From Pegea sp. RAD2-039 (taxonomy: Eukaryota > Chordata > Thaliacea > Salpida > Salpidae): a stretch of 64,000 nt of DNA. The position numbers and the translations under genes were made by a program. Positions 24,253 through 37,863 of the stretch are shown piece after piece. Within the stretch, counting starts at the first letter, position 1, and every line of letters starts with the position of its first letter. The DNA lies in assembly GCA_034620365.1 (NCBI GenBank), contig JAQGEQ010000192.1:496001-560000 (forward strand). The letters run 5' to 3'. The notes under the pieces are model-generated. The model was not told where the DNA came from. It saw only the letters and a program-made list of their open reading frames with translations, and ran no database searches.

Positions 24253-27200
24253 ATCCTCAGTTAATAATTCATAACATTAAAAAATAAGCATTATTGATAG
24301 ATAGATATAAAGTGAATACCCGTTACGGTATTCAGAACCTAACAACTCTAAGCATATGTTTACTATTACTAAAATGGTCATAAAAAAACTCTGTCTTTGA
24401 AATTTAACAAGTAGTTAAAGGTCAACGAGCTTGGCCACGTCATGTCAATTCTTTAATACATGAGTTAGTCATTAAAATAAAATAATACGAGTAATATTGT
24501 TCATTTTACAAATAGATGATTTTTTTATTTAATCTGTTAAATATAATTTCATGAGCTAACACCAGTTTATGTTGCTTCTTTCGAGTTCTATCAAGCTACT
24601 TAAGAAAGTACTTGAATTTTTTAACTCATAATAGTTGTTATTTCCTTCATTTTTATACATAATTAATTTAGGAAATAAATGAAGTGAACATACAATAATC
24701 TGAAAGTAAAAGCTAATGTAAAGGTTAAACTTGATGTAATAGAATATACAAATCAAACTCATCCAACTAAATAATTTAGAATAAAAATAATAATTCTTAA
24801 AATAATTTATTTAAAAATTGTTGTGCAAAAATAGTCTCTGCTCTATTAAATCCTTTTTTACTTATTTTTTTGAGCTAGAACAGTAAATTTACTTATAAAA
24901 CACTTATTACAAATAACAATACGGTGTTCTTCAAAACTACACAGCCACTGAGGAATATATTTGCAATCCACTGCTTGGGAAAAACAAGTTTTAGGTTTGT
25001 CCTTCAAAAAATTATAATTTGTTGAATATCTGTTATATAGTTGTTTTTTTTTGTGATATCCAATAATCTAATAATATAGAATATTTTTCCTTATTTAGTA
25101 TTTTCAAATTTCTATTGAAACAATTTGTATGCAACAACAACAACATATTTTAGATTAGCAACAATCAAATGCAAGTTTTTCACGAGATTTCTATAGCATC
25201 AGTCTCATAATTCACTTTTATCAAAGGGCTTACAACACTTTGAAAGTTAACTGTTTTAAAAAAATATGATAAAAAATAACATTTGTTTTAAAATATTTGT
25301 TTTGAAAATACATAACAGCGATTAGTATTTTAACAGCATTAGTTTTGTCAAAGTTCAATTTTTATTCAAGCTACATAAACGTAAAATATATTGGTTAGTT
25401 ATGATGTATTTAGATATTGAAAAGCATATATTTATTACTTTTTATTAGTTATTTTATTATTATTTTATCATTATTTATTTTATTATATTTATTATTATTA
25501 TTTATTAGATATTTTAAGATAAAACTGTAAAAAACTCACTTATTACTTTCCAAGTAATTAGGTAAAAGCAGCTATTCTGTAGTAAGTTTTTATTCAATGC
25601 TGTAAGTTTGTATTAAATTCAGTAAATAAATATTTTAATTTTTATATATTCAAGAAATTTAGTTTTTCTTATTTAATTTATTATTTTATTAAAGCGATTT
25701 GCATGCAATAATAAAATGTTTTCTAAATGAGTTAAGTTGATGGCTAAAGATATTTTACAGCCCTTGTCCAAGGAATAACTTGAGTTGTCAAATCTTTAAG
25801 ATGAGTCAAAATAACTGTTTAATTTGGTTATCTTATAAATTCATTCTTTCTTTTCTAAAATTCTTAAAAGTATAAACTTAAAACTTTACACTTTTTATTA
25901 ATATATGGATTAAGTTTGCATTCTTGTAGCTTAAACTAAGTTTGCAGATAAGAAAAATAGAAACTACTGGCTTAAACCATTCATTTACTAGTTTATAGCT
26001 TTATATATCTTCATGAAAGTATTTTGAAAAACTATTATTTTAAACTTTACTTGGCAATGAACGTCATTGTATTTAGTTTTTTATTTATACTGAAAATACA
26101 GTGTTTCGCATTCTTTTTTTTTCTAATAAATATAATATAACACAATGAGTTTATTCATTTTAAGTATTTAATCATCAATTATTTTATGCCGTCATTTAAA
26201 TTCGAATCCTTTAAATGTTTACACTAAATTTTATTCAAGTTTGTGCAGTCTTAAATGGGTCGTATATCTAGTTTTAGTTCAGCGTGCCCAAAAGCATATG
26301 CTTTACTATGGAGAAATTATATTTTTATTTTGAATAACTAACTCTGAATGATAAAAAGTTACTTTTATAATGGCTACTTTTAAACGGTATTACATGTTAA
26401 AAAAAGTTGTTTGGTAACACTTAGTGAAAAGCTAGTAATGTCTGAACACTGATCGTCAACTTTACCTCTCCTATTTTGGTTTTCACTTTGATAAATACTG
26501 GAGTACTTTTAAACTCTTTTTTTTGCATTGTTTATGTTCTTCTGTTTGGTAGATTTCTTTTACTATTGAAATTTGTTAACTTTGTTGACATGATTTCTAC
26601 AAAAAAAATTAGCATTTTGGTGGTATATAGTTTAATTGCTGACTAGAGCTTTTGTAAGCTTACAAATTTTGATTTTCACCTAAATTTTAACCAAAATGTC
26701 TTTTATCTCTTATGTATAAGCCTTATTTTAGATTTTTATTCCAATATTTAATTTAAAAACAATTTTCAAGAGTGTTTGTTTTAGTATCAATTAAAATACT
26801 TTTTATTTCTCCTCTGTTATTATCGTCTATATTATTTCTTCATAATATCTTTATACAAAACATCTGAAAGTATGATACTTTAAAGCTTTTAAATAATTTA
26901 TTTCTTAATCTTTTATAAAATAAACCTCAAAAATCCCTTTTAAAATTTGATTTTATGATTTGGTTCAATTTCAACTGGTTTCTTATAGTTATAAAACCAT
27001 TATTAATTAATAAGCTATATATAAATTATTTGTTGTTTTTTTGATGTGATTTTATTATTATTATTATTTATTCAAATAATCAGTTGCATATTACTTGGAA
27101 CAAATTGCTTGTAGACTCATTATGTTAAAATTTTGTTAATCATTGAATAATTCAAAATTGTTTATTATGTTTATAACTAGCTACAAATTTGGGATTGTAA

Positions 27201-27677
27201 TTTGATCCAACACAAAATCTCTATATGATTTGTAATTTCCTATATTTTTCATTTAGTCCAACTTATTTTATTTAATCTATTTATTTAAAGTTATAATTAT
27301 AGTATTAAGCTTTTATATCAGTTAATTTATTTGTATTTCATCTGTTTATATAAATATTTATTAATAAATTTGGTTTGAATTTATTTTAAATTTCACTAAT
27401 GAAATATATATTTTATTTTTTCAATTGAAAATATATTTTATAAACAATTAGATTAGTCATTATTTCATCTTCTTCTTAATAGAAATTTTGTGATAATTCT
27501 TTCCTAAGGTGAGTTTTACATTTACATCATTTTTATAAATTGTTTGGTTGTACTTTGTTATTAAAGAAACACAAAAATAAAAGATTTATTAAAAATTACA
27601 TAATATATTTAACAAAAAGTATTTTTGTTGAATTTTTAATTTATGTTTGCTTCTAAAACTTTTATGTTTTTTTTCAG
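24253..27677. other. Long AT-rich intergenic region between divergent VEZT and PTBP genes
   Basis: No ORF with gene-like composition. It holds a TTA/TTTA low-complexity run at about 25430-25510 and a TTATTATTATT run near 27055. A donor-like 'ctaaggtgagt' at about 27507, followed by an acceptor at 27677, suggests that a PTBP 5' non-coding exon ends near 27508. The rest must contain both promoters, but no specific element can be assigned. Confidence 0.5.
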
Positions 27678-30600
27678 TATTAGCAAAATCTAGTCAAATA
27701 ATGTCTAACTACACTTCTTCAAATGGTACTAAGGTAAGTTTATGTTTATCACTTCATAAAGATCTAGTTAATAAATGTTTTTGTTGGGTAGATATTATTT
27801 TCAATTTATAAATAAACTGAAACAAGTTTGTTATATATTAAAACAAGTTTTCAGTTTTTCTAACTTCAATACTTTCTGTTTAAACAGTGGTTTTTTGATA
27901 TTTAGAAAATATTGTTTTTCTATCTGAAGTTATTTTTGCCTCACTTAAAGATATTCAGTTTTTTTATGTCTTTATTTAGACTTAATTTGTTTCAATGTTT
28001 GATTTTTATTTCCTGTATATAGATTATACTTCTCATGTAATTGAAATTTATTCAAATAAAACCTTTTTTTTCTTAGAATTATGTAATATAAAATCTATCT
28101 GCGTCTATTCATCTATAAAAGTAGTTAAAACGTCACTGAAAAAGCTTCTCTTTTTTCAAATTGAATTGATACTTCAAAATGCATTTTTTTCTTTTTATAT
28201 TTGATTTTAGCTTTTTATAGGTAAGGTCGTTTATTTGATATATTTTTCTGCTACATTACACTTGAGATTTTCTTTCTTTTGTTAAGCTTAAATTAAACTT
28301 AGAATTTTTGTTTAGTTTGTGAAAAAAATTTAGTCAAGTTGAAAGTAAATATTAATTCATCATTTAAGTGATATATTTGTTAAGGGCTGGCTGTTTTTAG
28401 TTCTAAAATCTCCTTTTTTTGGTTTTTACAGCAGCCAAATTTCTCTCTTTGTAATACATAATTTATTTTTAGCTGATGTTTTGCTTTTGTTGTACAAAGT
28501 ACAGTCATATATGCGAGGTTTAAAAGTGGTGTTTAAAAAAATGCATATACTGCCTCTATAATAACTTTGTATAAAGTTTGTGGTCTTAACAATTTTGTTG
28601 ACATTTATAAATTTCTATTGAATTACATTTTAAGTTTTTCTTTGTCAAATTTTTTCGTTTAATTTGCCAAAAATTATATTTTATATTTAATAGATTTGTT
28701 ATTGAGCTGTTTTTTACACCATTTAAAGTTGTTAAAGGTCAAACGTTTTAATATTAACGCAACATTTCATACGTTTAACAAATAAATCGTTTATTTTTTT
28801 CAATTCGACGAAGTCATATAATTACCAAGTTTCTATCAATGTAGCTGATTCAACTGAATCATTTGATTATCAGAAGTTGTTTAAAGAATCTTTAAAAAAT
28901 GTCAGTAATCTATCTATCCCTTCATTCAAACCCTGAAATGTCACAGATGTCTTTACCTTCATCCTCATCTGTGCCTGCATGTTTTGAACCATCTCAAAAC
29001 CCAGGAACGCAAGCAGTTGTCTATAATCCTTGTGCCCAATCACTTGAAAATGCAGCAATTACGACAGCTACTAAGGTGATAACTAACTTACATTTCACCA
29101 ATTTATCCCTATTTAAAGATGAGATTGATCAGGAGTTTCAGATCCAAACTAACTCTATCATCACAGCCTTCTAATTCGTTTTCTTTTACAGCGAAATAAT
29201 GAAGACTCCCAGCGTTACTACTCTGGAAGTGTCAACAATGGTGCTAAGAAGGTAACTTGTTTGAAACTAGCTTTTCTGTATACAATTTCTACTACTTCAG
29301 ATGAAAACGGAATCTTATGCCCCGCATCAAGTATCAAAAGTGGTTCATTTACGAAGTCTACCTTCAGATGTTTCTGATTCTGAAGTCATCCAGTTAGGAA
29401 TGACTTTTGGAAAAGTCACTAACGTTCTTATGTTGAAGGTATCTTCGATTAATTCATAATAATTAACAAATCTGATCAGTTAGCTACTTAGGGTAAGAAC
29501 CAAGCTTTTCTACAAATGGAAGATGAAGAAACTGCAACTAATATGGTGAACAACAGTGAAAACCAGGGACTTACTATTCGTCAACGTGTTATTTACATCC
29601 AGTTCTCAAATCACAAAGAACTCAAAACTGATTCTTCACCCAATCAACGAGTAATTATCATCGTCTTCTTTATTCACCATGTAACAGTTGGTTTCAAACT
29701 GTTTTTAGCGTGCCCAGGCTGTTTTACAAGCCCTTCAGCAAACTGAAGGTGGTCCCAACCACGTGCTACGAGCTGTAGTCGAGAATATGCTCTACCCTAT
29801 TTCTATTGATGTCTTGAGAACTATTTTCTGCAAATATGGAGTCGTATTGAAGATAATCACTTTTAATAAAGGCAGTAAGTCTATAAGACTTTCTATATAC
29901 TCAAAGCTTGTTTCTTGAAGTGTGTAATCCAACAATGTTTTCAGTGTAAACATTCACTTGATTTGTTTGTTTTGTGTTTTCATTTTACTGTAACTTGTTC
30001 ACGGTTCATAGACTTCATAACAAGCTAATTACTAGTTCAATTTGCAGGTCAATTTCAAGCTCTTATTCAAATGGGTGATTCATTCCAATCACAAACAGCT
30101 AAGATGGTAAGAACCAACCATCTCCCTGTTTCATATAACAACATGTTCGATGTCTAGGAATTAGATGGTAAAAACATTTACAATGGTTGCTGTACTCTTC
30201 GAATTGAGTTCAGTCGGTTGAATTTACTCAACGTAAAGTTCAATAATGATAAAAGTCGCGACTTTACCCGCTGTGATCTGCCATCTGGTGTTGAAACTAC
30301 TGCTTCCCCATTACTTCCATCTACTAATCCGTATCAATTACTTGGAAATAATCTAGGTGAGCTCACAGCATCTCAACCGCTTGTCCTTTCAACCGCCTTC
30401 TTTCAACTGATCCTCATCTTTTCAGATACAAGAGGTTTAATTCAAACCCCGCAATATTCTGCTTTGGCAACTATTTTTCAACAACAGCAACAATCACAAC
30501 ATCTTGCATCTCTCGCTGCTTCTTCTGCATCTGGTAGTTCACTTGCAAGTAATCACACATCTTCTCTTCATCTTGCTAGCATCTTCATCTCTTTGTGTTC

Positions 30601-32494
30601 ATCTTTTCTCTAAATCTTTTCTATCTCAAGCTGATAAGTTGTTTTTTTCAGGAGGTATCTCTGGTTCTCTAAACCAACTCAACCAACATTCCATATCGGC
30701 ACTTAGCAACCAGATACCAAGTCTCAACCAATCTAATATGCCATTTAACCAGTTGAACCAGCAAAGATGCGTCTTGCATGTATCTAATCTCAATGAAGAG
30801 GTATGATAATGTTTAAACTTAAATAAGAAGGTTTTTGTGGATTTTTTCTGTCACTGTGTGCTACTTTTTCAGCACTTCTATACAAAACCCTTTTTCACTT
30901 TTCATTTATTTTTATTCACATTAAATTTTCTTTTTGTTTCTATTCTAAATTTACTCAGTTTTTTTTCTCACCTATTTAATCTTATGTTAAGATTTTTTAA
31001 TCTAACTTGTTTATAATCAACAACAATTGTGTCCAATTTAACCAACAGTCCTTGGTTTGAAAGCACTCAAAACTCTCACAACTGCCAATATAATTACCAA
31101 TTTTATTTTCTTTTTCTTTGTGGTGTCCTCTGAATCCTTCTGCAATATCTTGTACATTATTCTGCTTCAACTTTCTACATTTTCCTGACGATTCCCGCGA
31201 TTATTATGACGTCATCACTTGCTCTTTTTTTCTTCCTCGGGTCGGAAGATGGTTACGTCGCCTGACACCCTGTTTATGCTATTCGGTATGTTTCAACGCC
31301 TTTTTCAACCTAACGCTTTTTCTATTATAAAAAGCAATTGTATCTTTAGCTTTATGTTATTAATTTACCTCCAAGATAAACTTTCTTTTATTTAGCATCA
31401 TCATCATCAGTAGTAAATATGGAAGCGACTAGTTTATATTTGAACAAAGTCCTCAGCGGTCTTTTCAAGTCTCTTTTACTACATCATCAATGTTTCATTT
31501 CAACTTATTCTACTTCTCATCATTAACTTTTGTTATTTGCCTTTTATTTATTTGACTCATCATCATCCAAACGATTGTAGCTCCTCTAATGTCTTCAACT
31601 AAATCCTCATCACCAGATTTTTGATTGAATAATTTAAATCCCAGATTGCTGCGGATGTAATCTCAAAATTTCTCTCTCTAATCTCTTAATTTTTTTCAAA
31701 TTTATTAGGAGTCTATGGTGATGTCATACGCGTCAAAATCCTCTTCCAGAAGAAGAGTAGCGCTCTCGTACAGATGCATGATGGTAACCAGGCGGATTTA
31801 GGTTCAAATCTCACTTTCTACCTCCTTTCATTACCTCAAACTTTCATTGATTCGCAGTTCGACGTTTCCTCAACAATATCCGTTTTTTCGGTCGTCAACT
31901 GAACATCGTGTTGTCTAAACACGCCCAAGTCCAACTCCCTAAAGAAGGTCTGGATGCTGAAAATCTAACTCAGGTAAGATCACGTGGTTACAAGGAGCTA
32001 TTGTTGATGTGATCTTCATCAGGACTACAATCATTCACCTCTTCATCGATTCAAGAAACCAGGATCAAAGAATTTTCAGAATATCTTTCCTCCATCTGAA
32101 GTTCTTCATCTTTCTAACATTCCGTGAGTCCTATTTGCTTCATCACTTGTGAATCAGCTGACTTCATCTTCATAGCATCGAGATCACTGAGGAGTTTATC
32201 ACTGACCTCTTCGCTAAACATGGAACTGTTCATGGCTTCAAATTCTTCGCGTAAGCTTCTTGATCTTCTTTAAAATCCTTACTTGACATAAATTTCATCT
32301 TCAGGAAAGATCGAAAGATGGCTCTGATCAAATTGACAGATGTAGATGAAGCGATGCGGTGTTTAGTGGTGAGTAAACGTGTAGATCACATCTCAAAATC
32401 GCTTCAACTTCTCATCTACTTACAGAGCTTGCATAATTACAAACTCAGTGACAACAACCACTTGCGTGTCTCCTTTTCCAAGGGACACATCTAA
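27678..32494 (+). CDS. PTBP: Polypyrimidine-tract-binding protein (four RRMs), two alternative first coding exons
   Basis: PTB is a nuclear RNA-binding splicing repressor that recognises CU-rich RNA. Coding exons: 1a 27701-27733 (or 1b 28899-29075), then 29192-29251, 29301-29438, 29492-29650, 29709-29874, 30048-30106, 30158-30356, 30426-30548, 30652-30800, 31249-31285, 31709-31801, 31858-31973, 32023-32123, 32176-32250, 32305-32368, 32426-32494. All phases close, giving 546 residues with 1a and 594 with 1b. RRM1: [20 protein letters not shown] through [23 protein letters not shown]2: [19 protein letters not shown]. The linker is rich in Gln, Asn and Ser. RRM3: [11 protein letters not shown] through [12 protein letters not shown]. 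The RRM3-4 linker has [23 protein letters not shown]4: [20 protein letters not shown] through [10 protein letters not shown]. Introns are about 50-60 bases except those around exon 1 and around the 37-nt exon. Confidence 0.97.
28899..29075 (+). CDS. PTBP: PTBP alternative first coding exon 1b
   Basis: An ATG-initiated exon of 59 codons (starts [14 protein letters not shown]) ends in ACT-AAG followed by a GTGATA donor, phase 0. Exon 1a ([11 protein letters not shown]) also ends in ACT-AAG in phase 0, so both splice in frame to 29192. Joining exon 1a to the acceptor-like site just before 1b (about 28875) would run into a stop, so I read 1b as an alternative start, probably from its own promoter, and not as an internal exon. 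Confidence 0.6.
31249..31285 (+). CDS. PTBP: PTBP 37-nt exon matching the autoregulated mammalian exon
   Basis: It encodes [12 protein letters not shown] plus the first base of a Gly codon, filling exactly the gap in RRM3 between VSNLNEE and GVYGDV. It has an AAG acceptor at 31248 and a GTATGT donor. The upstream tract 'gctctttttttcttcctc' is a strong pyrimidine run. Its flanking introns are about 450 and 420 bases, while most others in the gene are about 50. Skipping it would shift the frame (37 is not a multiple of three). Confidence 0.9.
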
Positions 32495-32945
32495 ACTCTT
32501 CTGCTTGATCGTGGCAGGCGAGGTCCCTACTATTTTCCTTGCCTCTAGGACCTCATGGACATTCCTTATGTTAGCAGAAAAGATCTTGTAACGTGCTTGG
32601 TGGTTGGTGGTTTCATTTCCACTTTTATGTACCCCACTTCTTATCCAACATTCGCCCTTCTCTCCCTCAGCTGAAGCCAATTTATTGGTTATTTTGACCA
32701 ACTATCGGACTTTCTTTCCTCGCACTTTAATCGCAGAATGTTTTTTTTATTTACTAGAATGTAATAATTATACATTCCAAAGTATACTGGACGATTATGT
32801 GATTTATGTTGAGCTCGTGTAAGTACCCGGGCTTGTTGTAGAAAGTAACCGATAAAGAAATTGAATTCGTTGTCGTGTCAGTTACTGCGTTCTTTCTCGT
32901 GTATTTAGGACGTTAGCTTTCAGTTTTGTGTTAAATAAAAATTGA
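32495..32945 (+). other. Probable PTBP 3' untranslated region
   Basis: This pyrimidine-rich, less AT-rich stretch follows the stop codon and runs to an AATAAA-like signal at about 32933. Antisense ORFs here (32420-32701) have no recognisable content. Confidence 0.5.
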
Positions 32946-35900
32946 TTTCTAAATTGAGTTTGTTCGAGAAATTCTTCAGCGCGCTCTGTGTAGTCGACCA
33001 TGATGTAGTCACGGCTCAGTGATTCCAATTTAATTTGACTTTTGTGGTCGACTCTTCAAACTGCTTCAGATTTTTTGTAATTATCCTGAGTTTGATTAGT
33101 TCATTTTAAAATAACTTGTTTGAAACGTTTGAAATACTTTCATATTAGAAGCAGATACTAGAAGTTCAACTGAATTTACAACCTGACAAATGTGTTGTTA
33201 GTTGATGCAACTAAACATGGAAAGTTGTTGATGAAAACTAACATCACGAAGAAAAAACATGTTTCAATCATTTCCATAAAATTATCAAATTAAAAGTTGA
33301 TTAAATAGAAATTAAAACTTTCAAAAAAACTAAACTTTTTCAAAATATGCAAATATTTCATAAACTCACTTAAAAAATTAATTTTTATTTTTTCATGCTT
33401 ATCAAACCGTTTAACGAATAACAATTTCAAATATTTCATATCTCATTAAAAAACTTAAATTTTTTACAACTTTTCAAAATAAATTTCAATGTTTAATTTA
33501 AATAGAAGATCCAATTTTTTACGAGAAATATTTTTCTGTAACTACTTCTATTAAAGTTACATCAAATTATTAAATAATTTCTTTTATTTCCGGGCAAAAA
33601 AAATATAAGTTTAAAACATGAAAGGAAAGATCTTTTACTAAAAGGTAAAAAAACGTTTAAAAGTGAATTAGATATAAAAAATGCATGATGGTTTTGAAGT
33701 AATTGCTGAAAAAAAACTTCACTTGCTGAAAGGTTTGACAGAAAATAGAAAATCGTTTAAAAACTTATCACATAAATTGTAATTTCAAATCTAAAAGCTA
33801 AATGGCTTTTATTTATTTTCTATTATCTATTGATATAATGCAATGTTATCAAAAACTATATTTCCTTTTATTGGTTTTATTTATCTTTTATAGAACTTTT
33901 TTTACATCTTGAAATTTATTTGTATAAAAAAATTAATTCTACTAAAAGAAGTTTTTAATTATCTACAATTTTTTACAAATTGTTAAATATCATTTGCTTC
34001 TACTCTCTAAATTTATTAGTACTTTTTAAGACATTTTATATAAAGTTTGAAACTTTCTTGTTTTATACAAAAGTTTTTATATTTAGCTCAAATTTTATCA
34101 TGATTTAGTGTTTTAATCTTCTATAGATTCGTCTAAAGATTAATATTTGGATTTCTTCTATAGTCTTATCGTATCAATCATAAGTCAGATAATCTACGAC
34201 TTCAGATAAACTCCTTTTATTTGTAAGATTCTTTTAAAAATGTTCCTTCAATTTGAATTTTCTTAATAAAAAAGTTGGAAGCATTTATTTAAAGTTTTGA
34301 GAAAAGAAATTAAAGATTTTTAACTTGTTTGTTTCAAAGTGTTTCAGTTTTATTATCAAATTTTAAGGAAGTAAAATATTTTCAAGCAATTTTTGAAACA
34401 TTTTAATCATAATTTTCCTGAAACAAAAATTGACCAACTTCAGAAAATTCCAAAGATATAAAAAAATAATCGTCAGATTTAATTTTAATCTTTACTAATT
34501 AGTTTGTTACTGAAAGCGATTTGGATAAATACTAAGAAGCAGCTTTACAAAATTATGATTTAAGAGTATTTATCAATAAACTTAATCTTTAGTAGCATTT
34601 AGTAGATGGTTAATAATCAGTTTACCCATAGAGCTTTCATCTCTTTCTTACAACCTGAAAATTTATTCATTTTTTTGTTAAATTTGTTTCTACTTCAATT
34701 ATTTAAATATTTTTATTCTAGTTTTGTTCTTAATTCTTTCTGAAGCAGATAAAATCTAATAATTATTATATGATTGATGATGATTGATCTGTCTACACGT
34801 TGACTTGGATTCAAGATAACATATACTTGAAGAAGATACTGTCTACGTCCGATAGATGGCACTATAAAGCGCGACATGGCGTTTTTTTTATGGAAATATT
34901 GGATATAAACCCACGCGTTCAAACTACAATGGATTAGCAACCTATAAACACATCCATTTCGTCGCTTCTAATGATTACACATCAACTGAAGCGCTTTTGA
35001 TGAGATTATAAAGATAAATCAAACAACTTTACCTACTTTAATCTAATCCATAATGACAACTATTTAATTAAACTTTTCAATTACAAAATTAGTAAACCGA
35101 TAATTATTCACTAAACAATTTTACATTTATCAATCATCCCGTATAAACTGTTAACTTATTTATTTTATAAATTAATTTGACTTTTATGTTTATTTTATGG
35201 TAACTTAGTTATTAAAATATTCAAAAGTTTAAATTAAATTATTTAATAAGTTATTTCTTGTTTGGATTAAAATATTGATTTATATTAAAATATAAAGTGT
35301 AACACTAATTCATAAAGTTTCATTTCTTTAAAACAGTAGTTTGAATTTAATGTTTTCAAAATAAATAGAAATTTTCAAAATAAAAATAATCTATTTGTAG
35401 AAAATAACAAAAAGAATAATAATAAATTTCTTCTGTGATACATAAAGAGTTTAAAAAATGCTTAGTTGTAGTGATTAAACCGAATTATTTACTAAATTAA
35501 ATATTTTGTATGTTGTCAACTACTTGTTAAGCAAAAAATTACTATTTTTATATAGAAGATTTTAACATTTTTCTTAAAAAATTTACAGATTTAACATCTT
35601 AAATGTATTTGAATTGATTAAAATGTTTTAAAGCTTTTAAATAATCGATTTTCAGAATAAAGAAGCTTTACAATTGATGCTACATAAGAAATAATTTCAA
35701 GTTGTTATGTTCCTTATTTTCAGAACTAAATTATTTAAATACTCTTGCAACATCGCATTTGATCTATAGTGACTGTTTTTAAGAAATTGAGTAATGACTA
35801 ATAACATAGTTTAATCAAATTTGTGAATAGTAAAAGAAACTTTTTATTTTTTATGTTTGTTCAACCGTCGTAATACAATTAAGATATTTGCATAAATTCT

Positions 35901-36158
35901 AAAAATTTTAATTAACTGAGGGCTAAGAATACTATTTGAAGAGTTAAGATAGACTTATATATAAAGAAAACAAATAAATATTTCATAAACTTTTATTTAC
36001 AAATCTGTTAGTTTATTATTGAAATTAAAGTAAAAAAAAAACATTAAAAGTATTTTATTCAATCTTTGATAAATTTTTAGTATCTTTAAGATCTTCTTAA
36101 AACATATCTTCCAGAAGATGTAGAATAATTTCAGTGTTAGGACTATATTAGGATATCA
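32946..36158. other. AT-rich intergenic region
   Basis: No gene recognised. A locally GC-richer patch at about 34790-34990 includes 'gatagatggcactataaagcg' and might be an old repeat or a small RNA gene, but I find no box structure that decides it. Confidence 0.5.
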
Positions 36159-37863
36159 TCATTGAATCAAGCATTTGGATTTCTCTGATGGATTTGATGT
36201 CTTTGTTGAAGTCTGTCTAGAGAATTCTTCATCTAAATTCGGTCTTTCATTTAATTCTTCATTTAATTTTAAAGCAAGTTGGTGGCTAAAAAAATATTTG
36301 AAATAAAAAAGAGTTGAAAAGATTCTTAAATTAATTTAAAGTAAAAATGAAATATATTTTGTCTTCTTCAAAACCAAGAAATAGGAAATCAAATGATAAA
36401 ATTCTTTGAATATTAATGCGTTGTGCTTTTGTGCAAAGCTTTTTGAATTAAACTAATATTCAAAAACTCAAACTGACTTTTGTGAAAAACTAAAAACATT
36501 TTTAGTTAAAAAATTGAAAACTCAAAATAATAAAAAAGAAATTACTCAAGCTGTTGAGACAACGAAAGAGTTGAGACGTCATCAATTAAATTTGCTGGTG
36601 GATGTAGCTGTCAAAACATCAAATTATCAGAACAGTAAAAGAAGATAATAATTACATTTGCTTGGTCAGATTCATTTGGTGAAGATATAAACTTGCTATC
36701 AGTAAAATAAGTGTCACCGCTAACACTAGATAAAGTTTCCCAAATTATGTTCGATTTCCCCAAATAACCTTTATCTGTAACAAGAGTGAAGAGCTCCATC
36801 TGAAAAACGAAACCAGTAAGACCAAGTAAATCTCAAAATCTGTACCTTGTGTTTATAAATTACTGAAAAATGATTATTCCTGAAAAGAACTGCCAGCTGG
36901 TGATCCAACATTTTTTCATGAATGCTAATCACTCCAAATTCAGTTAATTGAGAAGCCGTGTTTTCCAAAAATTCTTTACAAAGTAAACCTATACTAGAAA
37001 AAATTAGCCACTAAACAATGCTTTAAAATAATTGATGAAAAAATGGATTTTTTAAAGATAAATTACCTTCTTGTATCTTGAGTGGATTTAAATGTTCTTG
37101 TGATGATATTATTCTTTCAACTAATTGGTTGTAACTGACATCTTTGATTAATTTAAAGAGGTTTTGATCCTAAAAAAATATAAAAAATGAATTTAAACTT
37201 TCAGAATTAGTCAAATAATATTGAAGTGTTTGACAGATGAACTACACCACCTGAGGATCAGGTAACCAGCCATGATAAAGAGGAATACGGAAGACATCAA
37301 AGACATTTAAATCTTGAGTATACTCAAAACTATCTACAGAATTGAATTTAATGTTCACATCAATTCCTGTTTGTAATTTTGGAAACACTGACATGGCATC
37401 AGATATACTATGTTCATAATTAATTTGTTCTTCCTGTGACAAGTGGCTGAGAGTTTTATCGAGTAAGCTGTCACCTAGAAATGTTAATTTTATGAAATAT
37501 TTACAGAGCTGGATTTTGATTAGCGATTTGAACTAACCTAACTTAGATAAAACGAACTCTGATGTCACATTACTTTTTCCTGAAGGAAGTTCAACCTGGA
37601 AAAGTATTAAATCATCAAAATTAACAAGAATCCTACTTTTATTAGTTTTTTAAATGTTCTTTTATTAATCATCACGAATAAATTAAACTGGATTTGTTTC
37701 AACTCACACGATTTGATAAAAGTAAAACATTTATCAAAGAAATTAGAGGGCAGGGTCCATTTTGATTTTGCATAATAATAGCTGTGTTTTGATTATTCCA
37801 ATCAATCCATTTGACATCATATTTTAAGATATTATTAGATTGTTCTGATGTTACACTGGTCAT
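36159..37863 (-). CDS. MINDY1/2: MINDY-family (MINDY-1/2 type) Lys48 deubiquitinase, 8 exons
   Basis: This is a cysteine protease that trims long Lys48-linked ubiquitin chains. Exons: 37708-37863, 37538-37595, 37251-37474, 37067-37169, 36846-36988, 36656-36799, 36546-36607, 36159-36285; all phases close, 338 residues. The catalytic Cys lies in NQNGPCPLISLINVLLL (about residue 39), with the Gln just upstream. The catalytic His is in LFRNNHFSVIYK. Other conserved stretches are SISDAMSVFPKLQTGIDVN, FRIPLYHGWLPDP, VSYNQLVERII and VTDKGYL. Near the C-terminus, DHQLALKLNEELNER is a ubiquitin-interacting (MIU/UIM-like) helix. The protein ends in CLIQ, a possible CaaX prenylation box. It is shorter than vertebrate MINDY-1/2 mainly because the N-terminal extension is missing. 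Confidence 0.95.

Noticed and set aside
32420..32701. 93-codon minus-strand ORF over the PTB 3' end
   Set aside because: Antisense shadow of the last PTB exon and the pyrimidine-rich 3' untranslated region.
34790..34990. Possible C/D snoRNA or other small RNA gene ('gatgatgattgat')
   Set aside because: A C-box-like motif is present, but no D box at a suitable distance and no terminal stem were found.
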